Below, piece after piece: positions 6,505-13,014 of a DNA stretch of 19,232 bases. How positions within the stretch are numbered: the first letter of the stretch is position 1; each line of letters starts with the position of its first letter. Source of the DNA: JAGXOF01 sp046545575 (GTDB lineage: Bacteria > Chloroflexota > Dehalococcoidia > SZUA-161 > SpSt-899); assembly GCA_046545575.1 (NCBI GenBank), contig JBKGZM010000036.1:1-19232 (forward strand), given 5' to 3'. Under the pieces are notes generated by a model. That model was not told the origin of the DNA. It worked only from the letters and a program-made list of their open reading frames with translations, and did not search any database. The position numbers and the translations under genes are program-made.

Positions 6505-8201
6505 CACTTCACTGCTTCCTTAAGCTCCTGGTAGATTTCCCCAAACGTGAAATGCTTCAAGCTTGCTGCCCCCGAAGGACAAGCTGCAGCACAGCTCCCG
6601 CATCCATGACACAAGACCTCGTTCACGACCGAGATTCCCTTCCCCTCGTCCAACGTAATAGCACCATACGGGCAAACATCAATACACGTCTCGCACCCGG
6701 TGCAGAAGGTCTCCGATATCTCGGAAACCCTTGCCTCCAACTCCAGTTTCCTGCCCGGGACAAGGGAGGCAAATACCTTCCCGGCCGCGGCCTCCGCCTG
6801 AACTATTGATTCCAGGATACTTTGAGGTCCGCGAGCGCAACCAATACTAAATATGCCCTCCGCTGTGGACGCTACCGGAGAAAGCAACTGATGTTCCTCG
6901 GCAAAGAAGCCCCTCTCGTCCAGGGAGAGGTTAAGCATTCCAGCTAGCCTCTCAGCGTCAGTGCTGCTCTCCATCGCCGGGACAAGGATAACCATATCTG
7001 CAGTTACCTCATCCTTTGAACCCGCTTCCGTCTCATACTTAATAGTTGCCGCTTTTCCGTTACCCGCAACTTCAGTCTTGGCACACCGGATGAATTCGCT
7101 TCCAAGCCCCCTGGTGTCCTCATAGAATTTCTGATAGGATTTGCCTGGTATACACAAATCTGAGTAGAAATGAGTTATCTTGGCTTCAGGAATCTGTGAT
7201 TTTAGCATCCTGTCGAATTTCATTGAATACATGCAGCACACTTTGGAACAATACCCCTTTTCCTCCCGTCCTACGCAATGGACAATGGCAATCGACCCAG
7301 GCTGGCTCCCGCTCTTGAGGAGGATTTTCCCGTCGGTAGGGCCATCAGGCAGGTTCATCTCTTCGAATTCCATGCCTGTGTAAACATTGTCCAGTTTTCC
7401 ATACCCGTACTGAGGAAGCCCTGTGGGATCAAAGAGTTGAAAGCCCGTAGCCAGTATTACTGCCCCAACATTTAATTCCAGTTCTTTATTCTCCGCTTTC
7501 TTCACCACCTTGACCTGGAAATTGCCGAGGAAGCCCAGAACTTGTTCCACTTCAGTCTCAGTAAACACTTCAACATTCGCATTCCCCAGTAGGGACTCTA
7601 TATCTCTCTCTACCAGGGCCTGGCCGGATTCCATACTCGTGAACAGCTTGCTGAAACTCTTTGTTCTACCGCCTAGGGAGGAGGTTTTCTCTACCAGATA
7701 GACCTTCCTGTCGGGGGCAGCCAACGACTGGCTGGCTCTAATCCCTGCAATGCCGCCGCCGATTACCAGCACATCAGGGGAGCACTCAGCCGCCTTCTTA
7801 TCAAGCGGGACATGGTAACGAACCCTGCTGGTGGCTGCTCTTATTTGTTTTATCGCCTTATCTGTGGCCTCCTCTTTATCGGGTGTGACCCAGGCACACT
7901 GCTCCCGTATGTTGGCAAGTTGGAATAGTTGAGGATTCAGGCCCGCACCCTCACATACATTCATGAAAGTAACTTCGTGCTGCTTTGGTGAGCAGGCAGC
8001 AACCACTACATGCGTCAAAGCATGCTCATGGATGCTTTGCCTCAGGAAATCCTTTCCATCCTCCGAACAGAGTAGCTTATACCTATCTACCACCTCCACA
8101 TCCCTGAGAGGGGAAACCGCAGCTATTACCCTATCGATATCTATTCTTTCGGCTATATTAGGACCGCATTCACATACATATACACCTATCTTCTTTGTCA
8201 T
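6504..8201 (-). CDS. hdrA: HdrA-like flavoprotein 1 (N-terminal and C-terminal ferredoxin parts kept)
   Basis: A 565-residue homologue of the HdrA subunit of heterodisulfide reductase, the FAD protein at which electrons are bifurcated or confurcated. It has the HdrA N-terminal domain (IGVYVCECGPNIA at 5-17; CSPKQHE at 70-76; ANIREQCAWV at 96-105), the FAD-binding GGGIAG at 148-153 with EKTSSLGGR, and two C-terminal [4Fe-4S] motifs (C500, C503, C506, C510 and C531, C534, C537, C541). It lacks the ferredoxin insert and the C-x2-C found in the middle of canonical HdrA; the chain passes straight from VKVVKKAENKE to the GAVILATGF motif. ATG at 8201 with AAGGA upstream, 10 bp after HdrA-2. The missing middle cluster is present in its neighbour, so the two probably form one functional unit, as QmoA/QmoB do. 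Confidence 0.92.
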   Translation of the reverse strand: MTKKIGVYVCECGPNIAERIDIDRVIAAVSPLRDVEVVDRYKLLCSEDGKDFLRQSIHEHALTHVVVAACSPKQHEVTFMNVCEGAGLNPQLFQLANIREQCAWVTPDKEEATDKAIKQIRAATSRVRYHVPLDKKAAECSPDVLVIGGGIAGIRASQSLAAPDRKVYLVEKTSSLGGRTKSFSKLFTSMESGQALVERDIESLLGNANVEVFTETEVEQVLGFLGNFQVKVVKKAENKELELNVGAVILATGFQLFDPTGLPQYGYGKLDNVYTGMEFEEMNLPDGPTDGKILLKSGSQPGSIAIVHCVGREEKGYCSKVCCMYSMKFDRMLKSQIPEAKITHFYSDLCIPGKSYQKFYEDTRGLGSEFIRCAKTEVAGNGKAATIKYETEAGSKDEVTADMVILVPAMESSTDAERLAGMLNLSLDERGFFAEEHQLLSPVASTAEGIFSIGCARGPQSILESIVQAEAAAGKVFASLVPGRKLELEARVSEISETFCTGCETCIDVCPYGAITLDEGKGISVVNEVLCHGCGSCAAACPSGAASLKHFTFGEIYQELKEAVK

Positions 8202-8211
8202 TTGAGATCCT

Positions 8212-9507
8212 TCACCTCAACAACGACAGTATTCTCCCGGCAGTAGCCTCCGCTTCCGCCACCGTCTCTGCAACATCCTTCGGACTTTGGGCGCATCCGG
8301 CAAGGAATATGCCATCCCGTTCCGTATCCACAGAACTAAAGTCTGGCTCCTTTTCAATGAAAAACCCACCAGCACCCTGAGGGACGTTCAGAACCTCTGC
8401 CAGTTTGTCCGATTCCTGTGCCGGTTCAAGGGCTGGATTAAGGACAACCATGTCCACAGTTAGAGCCCCTTCCTCCCCATCCTCAGCCTTATACCTGACT
8501 TGCAGTCCTTCTCCCGGGTTTGAAACCTCGATTACTGTGCCACGAATGAACTCCACCCCACTGTCCTTGACCTCATGGTAGAACTTCTGATAGGCTTTAC
8601 CCCCAATACAAAGGTCGGAATAGAAATGGGTTATCTTCAGCTCAGGCAACTGTTTCTCGAAGAAATGGGAAAGTTTGAGGGCGGCCATACAGCATATCGA
8701 GGAACAGTACCCCTTCTGCTCCCGTCCTACACAATGGATGAGAGCTACTGACCTCGGTGGTTTACCGCTTTGAGTAACAATTTGCCCCTGAGTAGGACCA
8801 TTGGAGGCGCATATCCTCTCCATCTCCATGGCGGAGTAGACGTCATCGAATTTCTTGTAGCCGTATTGAGTGGTTGTGCCGAGGTCAAGGGAGGTAAAGC
8901 CAGTGGCCACAACGATCGCTCCGACCTTGAGCTCTACTTCCTCGTCCTGCTGAGAAAAGTCTATAGCCTCGAACATACAGGCCTCCTGGCAGGCCTGGCA
9001 CTCCTGTCCATTAAAGCGCAGACAATTCTCCGTATCAATAGCCGGGACATTGGGGAGTGCTCCGGCACAAGGAATGTATATCGCCTTTCTTTTCGAAAGA
9101 CATTCTTCGAATTCATTGTCTACTTCAACCGGGCATGGCTCAGAACAGGCTTCGTAGCAACCAAGACAGGCCTCCATGTCGACATATCTTGCCTTTTTTC
9201 TCACCTTTACGGAAAAGTCCCCAAAGGAGCCACTCACGGCTTCAACTTCACTGAGCGTCAGGACCTCAATATTTTCGTTGGCCAGAACTTCCTGCTGCTT
9301 CGGTGCAACCATACAGGTTGCACATTCCATGTTCGGGAATACCTCTTCCAGCTTTATTACATTACCGCCAATGTAGGAGGTCTTCTCAACAAGGTAGACC
9401 TTTCGCCCCGAGCTTGCCAGGAGCAAGCTCGCCTCGATTCCAGCGATGCCCGCACCGATAACAAGGACAGGCATGCTTTGTCCCTTATTGGTCATCTCAT
9501 CGCTCAT
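8212..9507 (-). CDS. hdrA: HdrA-like flavoprotein 2 (FAD core with internal ferredoxin insert)
   Basis: A 431-residue HdrA homologue. It opens almost directly with the FAD-binding motif (VIGAGIAG, 16-23), so it lacks the N-terminal HdrA domain, and it ends shortly after the DGIFLAGCAQSP motif, so it also lacks the C-terminal ferredoxin. It keeps ECATCMVAPK (C62, C65) and the internal ferredoxin insert: C114-x2-C117-x3-C121-x3-C125-P (one residue longer than the usual spacing between the second and third Cys) and C162-x7-C170-x2-C173-x3-C177. The ATG overlaps the stop of MvhD-1 (ATGA), which indicates translational coupling. It is comparable in shape to QmoA but with the insert retained. Role: FAD/Fe-S electron transfer between MvhD and HdrA-1. 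Confidence 0.92.
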   Translation of the reverse strand: MSDEMTNKGQSMPVLVIGAGIAGIEASLLLASSGRKVYLVEKTSYIGGNVIKLEEVFPNMECATCMVAPKQQEVLANENIEVLTLSEVEAVSGSFGDFSVKVRKKARYVDMEACLGCYEACSEPCPVEVDNEFEECLSKRKAIYIPCAGALPNVPAIDTENCLRFNGQECQACQEACMFEAIDFSQQDEEVELKVGAIVVATGFTSLDLGTTTQYGYKKFDDVYSAMEMERICASNGPTQGQIVTQSGKPPRSVALIHCVGREQKGYCSSICCMAALKLSHFFEKQLPELKITHFYSDLCIGGKAYQKFYHEVKDSGVEFIRGTVIEVSNPGEGLQVRYKAEDGEEGALTVDMVVLNPALEPAQESDKLAEVLNVPQGAGGFFIEKEPDFSSVDTERDGIFLAGCAQSPKDVAETVAEAEATAGRILSLLR

Positions 9508-9929
9508 ACTGACACCCTCTCCTTTATGGGATTGGGCCCTAACCTCTTAATTTCCTCCACAAATTCGTTGGCCACCTCCCCGAATCTGCGCCCCTCAGAG
9601 GCAGATACCCATGCCAGCGCAACCCTATCCGGATCCAATTTGAACGTTTCAAGGGTCTTCTTTAAAACAGCGAACCTCCTACGGGCATAATAATTCCCTT
9701 CCCTGTAGTGGCAATCGCCCGGATGGCATCCAGCAATAAGAACTCCATCTGCCCCATGCAGAAGTGCTGTGGCAACAAGGACCGGATCAACCCTGCCAGA
9801 GCACATAACTCTGATTACCGTGAGCGATGAGGGAACCTCCATCTTCGTCGCCCCGGCAAGGTCGGCTGCGGCATAGGAACACCAGTTACACAAGAACCCA
9901 ACTACCTTGGGCTCAAATTCTCCCCCCAT
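9504..9929 (-). CDS. mvhD: MvhD/FlpD-type iron-sulfur subunit 1
   Basis: A 141-residue protein of the hydrogenase-delta (MvhD) family, which carries a [2Fe-2S] cluster and links an electron donor to HdrA. The family pattern is clear: FLCNWCSYAAADLAG (C14, C17), RVMCSGRVDP (C43), and GADGVLIAGCHPGDCHY (C68, C73). The start is the ATG at 9929, preceded by GGAGG with a 5-nt gap; a TTG at 9941 overlaps that site and is unlikely. It lies 16 bp after TusA-1 and overlaps hdrA-2 by four bases. No [NiFe] hydrogenase genes are in the window, so the donor is probably not hydrogen; the FdhB/FrhB-like proteins are candidates. Confidence 0.92.
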   Translation of the reverse strand: MGGEFEPKVVGFLCNWCSYAAADLAGATKMEVPSSLTVIRVMCSGRVDPVLVATALLHGADGVLIAGCHPGDCHYREGNYYARRRFAVLKKTLETFKLDPDRVALAWVSASEGRRFGEVANEFVEEIKRLGPNPIKERVSV

Positions 9930-9945
9930 GAAATCCTCCAATTAG

Positions 9946-10170
9946 TTAGAACTGGATCTGCGCCTTGAACTTCCCGCCGCCTTCATCCGTACAGAAAAGC
10001 AACGTTCTCTTGGTCTTGGAACACCATGCCTCGATATCCTTGGGAAATGAAGGGCAATCAGCCAATACCTCCAGGGTATCCCCGGGCGACAAATCCTTAG
10101 CCGTTGTCTGCACCTTTAGTACCGGCTGAGGGCACTTGAGCCCCAGAGCATCTAACGTCTGTACAGCCAT
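9946..10170 (-). CDS. tusA: TusA-family sulfur carrier (TusA-1)
   Basis: A 74-residue TusA-type sulfurtransferase carrier. The persulfide site is in GLKCPQPVLK (C13). Unlike TusA-2 it has extra cysteines further on (ADCPSFPKDIEAWC and LLFC), as is common in TusA proteins of sulfur-oxidising and disproportionating bacteria. AAAGGAGGATCAG before the ATG at 10170 is an excellent ribosome binding site. It is encoded between DsrE and MvhD-1, which places it as the sulfur carrier serving the Hdr-like module. Confidence 0.92.
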   Translation of the reverse strand: MAVQTLDALGLKCPQPVLKVQTTAKDLSPGDTLEVLADCPSFPKDIEAWCSKTKRTLLFCTDEGGGKFKAQIQF

Positions 10171-10194
10171 CTGATCCTCCTTTTTATTTATGTT

Positions 10195-10548
10195 CTAGAA
10201 GGAAAGAGTTATTGAAGCACCGGCAATCGAGGACAAAAACGTAGTAGCTCCTACAACCTCTACCCCTTCTCTGAAATCCTCGGCCTTGATATCCTTAGCC
10301 TCCAATGCCAGTTCGCAGACCATGATCCTGCCGCCTAGGGCCAGTATGCCCTCGTATAGCTCCACGATATCAGGCATGCCTTTACCCTTTATCTTCTCCA
10401 GCTCCCCCTTCACCATGACAGGAGACCCGCCAGGGGTGAAGAATACGGTTACATCATCTCCAGTAGCTGCAGCTGCAGAGCCCAGGATCATGGCAGGGAA
10501 AATGTTGACGGGCTCGGAGCCATTAACTGTAATCGCTGTTATGGCCAT
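10195..10548 (-). CDS. DsrE/DsrF-family sulfur relay protein (DsrE2-like, soluble)
   Basis: A 117-residue protein of the DsrE/F/H-like family, small proteins that accept persulfide sulfur from TusA. The DsrE2-type core is visible: GMPDIVELYEGILALGGRIMVCE with the conserved Cys at C78, then EDFREGVEVVGATTFLSSI. No transmembrane segment is obvious, so it should be cytoplasmic. TAGGAGG lies before the ATG at 10548. It is 24 bp ahead of TusA-1, matching the frequent dsrE-tusA pairing. Family assignment is firm; the subgroup label (DsrE2) is less sure because membrane-anchored versions also exist. Confidence 0.88.
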   Translation of the reverse strand: MAITAITVNGSEPVNIFPAMILGSAAAATGDDVTVFFTPGGSPVMVKGELEKIKGKGMPDIVELYEGILALGGRIMVCELALEAKDIKAEDFREGVEVVGATTFLSSIAGASITLSF

Positions 10549-10571
10549 GTTTTACCTCCTAATCTTTAGTT

Positions 10572-10811
10572 TTAGAGATTGTCATATCCACTACTCGTTT
10601 CACTTATCTCTTTCAACAGTTCAAGAACCTCAAGTGCTTCCTGCTCGGTGTATACCTCTGTGGCATAACCGCTGCGTAATAGGACATAGTCGCCAACTTC
10701 CACTTCAGGGATGAGGAAGATATTGATCCGGCGCTGGCTACCACTTACCTCAGCCACCGCCTCACTACCATTTATTGATGTCACCAAAGCCGGAATAGCT
10801 ATGCACGCCAA
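10572..10811 (-). CDS. HypC/HupF-like protein with altered metal-handling residues
   Basis: A 79-residue member of the HypC/HybG/HupF fold, seen from CIAIPALV near the N-terminus, RRINIFLIPEVEVGDYVLL, and EQEALEVLELL. HypC normally delivers the Fe(CN)2CO group during [NiFe] hydrogenase assembly and needs Cys2 (start MCLAIP) and a conserved His in GDYVLVH. Here the Cys is residue 3 (MACIAIP) and the His position is Arg46 (GDYVLLRSGYA). The only available start is TTG at 10811 with AGAGG nine bases upstream; an in-frame stop lies at 10836-10838. It sits 17 bp after MvhD-2 and 23 bp before dsrE, with no hydrogenase genes nearby. A role other than hydrogenase maturation, perhaps as a small partner of the sulfur/Hdr module, is inferred. 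Confidence 0.8.
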   Translation of the reverse strand: MACIAIPALVTSINGSEAVAEVSGSQRRINIFLIPEVEVGDYVLLRSGYATEVYTEQEALEVLELLKEISETSSGYDNL

Positions 10812-10828
10812 TTTACAAGCCCTCTGCT

Positions 10829-11254
10829 TTAAGTGTCAAATCTCCTTCTATTGAATGGGCCTGGACCGAGCTGCTTTATCTTGTTTGTAAAACTCTGCAC
10901 TGTGTCGGCTACCTTTGGGCCCTCAGATGCCGATATCCATTCCAGCCTGAGCCGCTCCCTATCGATACCCACAGCATCGAGGAAAGGCTCCAACGCTGTA
11001 ATCTTCCTTTTGGCGTTTAGATTTCCCGCCAGGTAATGACAATCTCCTGGATGGCAACCACAGACTAACACACCGTCTGAGCCTGCAAGAAATGCCTTGA
11101 ATACCAGTTTCTCGCTAACCCTCCCGGAGCACATCACCCTTATAATTCGTATATTAGGGGGATATTTGGTTCGCGATATGCCAGCAAGGTCAGCACCGGC
11201 ATAGGAACACCAGTTGCAAAGAAAACCAACTATTTTTGGCTCGAATTCACCCAT
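10829..11254 (-). CDS. mvhD: MvhD/FlpD-type iron-sulfur subunit 2, first gene of the cluster
   Basis: A 141-residue paralogue of MvhD-1 with the same Cys set: FLCNWCSYAGADLAG (C13, C16), RVMCSGRV (C42), and GCHPGDCHY (C67, C72). The C-terminal half also keeps the SASEGPKVAD...IKQLGP pattern. ATG at 11254 has GAAGG upstream. As the most upstream minus-strand gene it should be the start of the operon; the control region with a palindrome lies 48-66 bp before it. Two MvhD proteins with two HdrA and two FdhB-like proteins suggest two electron branches, or a symmetrical assembly built from paralogues. Confidence 0.92.
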   Translation of the reverse strand: MGEFEPKIVGFLCNWCSYAGADLAGISRTKYPPNIRIIRVMCSGRVSEKLVFKAFLAGSDGVLVCGCHPGDCHYLAGNLNAKRKITALEPFLDAVGIDRERLRLEWISASEGPKVADTVQSFTNKIKQLGPGPFNRRRFDT

Positions 11255-11302
11255 TGGTACCTTCTACAAGATAGCACCCTCACCGAGAGCTGCAAATAAT
11301 CC

Positions 11303-11320
11303 AAAGTATAGCCATACTTT
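11303..11320. promoter_or_regulatory. Perfect palindrome in the divergent control region
   Basis: AAAGTAT-AGCC-ATACTTT: 7-bp perfect arms with a 4-nt centre, 49-66 bp upstream of the MvhD-2 ATG. On the minus strand it contains TATACT, which could serve as a -10 element without a good -35, as expected of an activator-dependent promoter. The spacing and symmetry suit a dimeric LuxR/NarL-type regulator such as the one encoded divergently at 11500. The palindrome is observed; its binding protein is inferred. Confidence 0.5.
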
Positions 11321-11416
11321 AGGTCAGGAAATGCAGAGATTAAACCTAGATGGCGAACACTATTTATCAGTAAACTGCTGGATTGAGGATATTGAATGCT
11401 AACGCAGACGTTTGAG

Positions 11417-11445
11417 TTGCAATGTAGGGCAGTAACTGGTAAGAT
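11417..11445 (+). promoter_or_regulatory. Possible sigma-70-type promoter for the LuxR-kinase gene
   Basis: TTGCAA (11417-11422), a 17-bp spacer and TAAGAT (11440-11445) give a fair match to the -35/-10 consensus, 54 bp before the ATG at 11500. Each box matches consensus at four of six positions. Confidence 0.35.
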
Positions 11446-11499
11446 ATGGACAAATGCTTAATTCTGACTTTCTACCCCATTAGCTGATAATGATCACCA

Positions 11500-12765
11500 A
11501 TGACTGTAGGAAACATTGGCCAGCTGACCAAACGGGAAGTTGAGGTGTTGAGCCTGATAGCCGGGGGAATGAGCAACAAGGAAATAGCCCTCGAGCTTGG
11601 GGTAACCCTTCAGACAGTGAAATGGCACCTCCTAAACACCTTCTCTAAGATGGGCGTTAACTCCAGGACTGAGGCCGTTTTGCAGGGCCTCAGGCAGGGA
11701 TGGATCGCACGTGAAGACACTGAGTTACAGGTATGTAAAGAAGGTGTATGCAGACGTTTCTTAGAAGAGATTTGTGCTGCGAAGAGATTTCTAGAGGAAA
11801 TAAGAGGTGGCTACTTTAAGGTGCAGAATGGAAGATTCGTTTCTGTCGGCGGCGAATTGATAGGTGACTGCGGATATACAGTAGAGGAGCTTATAGGACG
11901 GCCATTCATACACTTTATAGCGCCAGAGGAACGTGAGCAGATACAACGGTTTTGCCAAACGAATCTAACTCAGCAGTGGGTCTCAGAGCGCCACGAAACA
12001 GTTGTCCTGACCAACAAACAGACAAGGAAACAGATAGAGATTTCTGCCTATAAAGTTGGAGCAACTATAGCCGGAATCGCCAACGATATTACGGACAAGA
12101 AAGCAAAGGAGGCTGAACTCCTTAGAATTCGAGAGGAGGAGTGTAGACGTCTGGTCCAACAACTTCATGATGGCACAATTGAGGAATTGTTACTAATTGG
12201 CCAGCGCTTGCAGGGTATTATCGATGGCACCTGCGGAAGCATGTCCAGCCGCTGCCGGGAGCTTTTGGCGGAGGCGAGTACACTTGTGCAACAAACCACC
12301 GACCAAATTAGAAGTTTTACCTATGATGCCATAGTCGACCGCCTTGGCTTAGTCCCAGCATTGACGCAACTCATTGATAGTCTGACAGCCATAGATGGTC
12401 TTCACGTCAATCTGGATGTGGTCGGTGAAGAAAGACGCTTGCCGCGTGAAATTGAGTTAGCGTTGTTTAGCATTGGTCGGGAAGCCCTGAGCAACATATC
12501 AGCACATACCAATGGCATTGCTGCTGCAGTAGTCCTGGAATTCAGTGCTAACAAGGTGTCAATGTCAGTCAGTTGCGATGGCAATGGATGTGCTCCACCT
12601 CCTGATCCAACTCGCTTTAACGGTCATCACAGGCCGGAACTTGCAAGGCTAATCGATAGATTTGGTTCACTTGGTGGTAGTTACGGGATTCAATCAAAGC
12701 CAGGTAAACAAACCGCTGTTGAGGTAGAGATAGACGTGAGTTCAGAAGCCGTCAGCCACACCTAG
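11500..12765 (+). CDS. LuxR-HTH / PAS / histidine-kinase hybrid regulator
   Basis: A 421-residue regulator with an unusual order of domains. Residues 6-68 are a LuxR/GerE helix-turn-helix (LTKREVEVLSLIAGGMSNKEIA...VKWHLLNTFSKM). Residues about 103-197 form a PAS sensor domain (GGELIGDCGYTVEELIGRPF). Residues 205-275 are a HisKA_3 dimerisation domain with the phospho-acceptor His223 in QQLHDGT. Residues 320-413 are an HATPase domain with the N-box Asn332 (REALSNISAHT) and a DGNG box (360-363); the later GLGL-type glycine box looks degenerate (RPELARLIDRFG). There is no receiver domain, so it may bind DNA directly while sensing through PAS. It is divergent from the sulfur/Hdr cluster, 245 bp away, and is the obvious candidate to control it. 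No strong ribosome binding site precedes the ATG. No transmembrane segment, so the signal is cytoplasmic. Confidence 0.85.
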   Translation: MTVGNIGQLTKREVEVLSLIAGGMSNKEIALELGVTLQTVKWHLLNTFSKMGVNSRTEAVLQGLRQGWIAREDTELQVCKEGVCRRFLEEICAAKRFLEEIRGGYFKVQNGRFVSVGGELIGDCGYTVEELIGRPFIHFIAPEEREQIQRFCQTNLTQQWVSERHETVVLTNKQTRKQIEISAYKVGATIAGIANDITDKKAKEAELLRIREEECRRLVQQLHDGTIEELLLIGQRLQGIIDGTCGSMSSRCRELLAEASTLVQQTTDQIRSFTYDAIVDRLGLVPALTQLIDSLTAIDGLHVNLDVVGEERRLPREIELALFSIGREALSNISAHTNGIAAAVVLEFSANKVSMSVSCDGNGCAPPPDPTRFNGHHRPELARLIDRFGSLGGSYGIQSKPGKQTAVEVEIDVSSEAVSHT

Positions 12766-12934
12766 GTTAAATTTTATCCGTATATTTTCCAACAATTCCA
12801 AGGATGCTGGGTCACACGTTGCCAGCACGTTCACCTCAAGCACTTCGATACTACCAGGTAACAAAATGAGTTTTTGTTGCGTACAAGAGCGTCATGTTGA
12901 TATCGTATTCACATGTAGACCTGGAGACATCCTC

Positions 12935-12977
12935 AGCCCGCGCCGGCAAGCAATGTATCTCGCCTGCGGCGCGGGCT
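12935..12977. other. GC-rich hairpin between convergent genes
   Basis: Perfect 11-bp arms AGCCCGCGCCG (12935-12945) and CGGCGCGGGCT (12967-12977) around a 21-nt loop. The stem is far more GC-rich than its surroundings. No T-run follows on either strand, so it is not a standard intrinsic terminator, but it lies between the ends of the plus-strand regulator and the minus-strand secreted-protein gene and may stop or protect both transcripts. A weaker 6-bp hairpin (TGCTGG/CCAGCA) is at 12805-12827. The rest of 12766-13014 shows nothing recognisable. Confidence 0.45.
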
Positions 12978-13014
12978 ATAAACCGTTTCACAACTCAGCC
13001 GCGAACGCGTCAAA

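Noticed and set aside
8770..9690. Long plus-strand open frame (306 codons) opposite hdrA-2 and mvhD-1
   Set aside because: It lies antisense to strongly conserved Cys-rich genes, has no recognisable domain, and crosses a gene boundary. It is a by-product of codon bias on the other strand.
10572..10811. Calling this gene a normal hydrogenase-maturation hypC
   Set aside because: Cys2 and the conserved His are both altered and no hydrogenase genes are in the window, so I only call it HypC-like.
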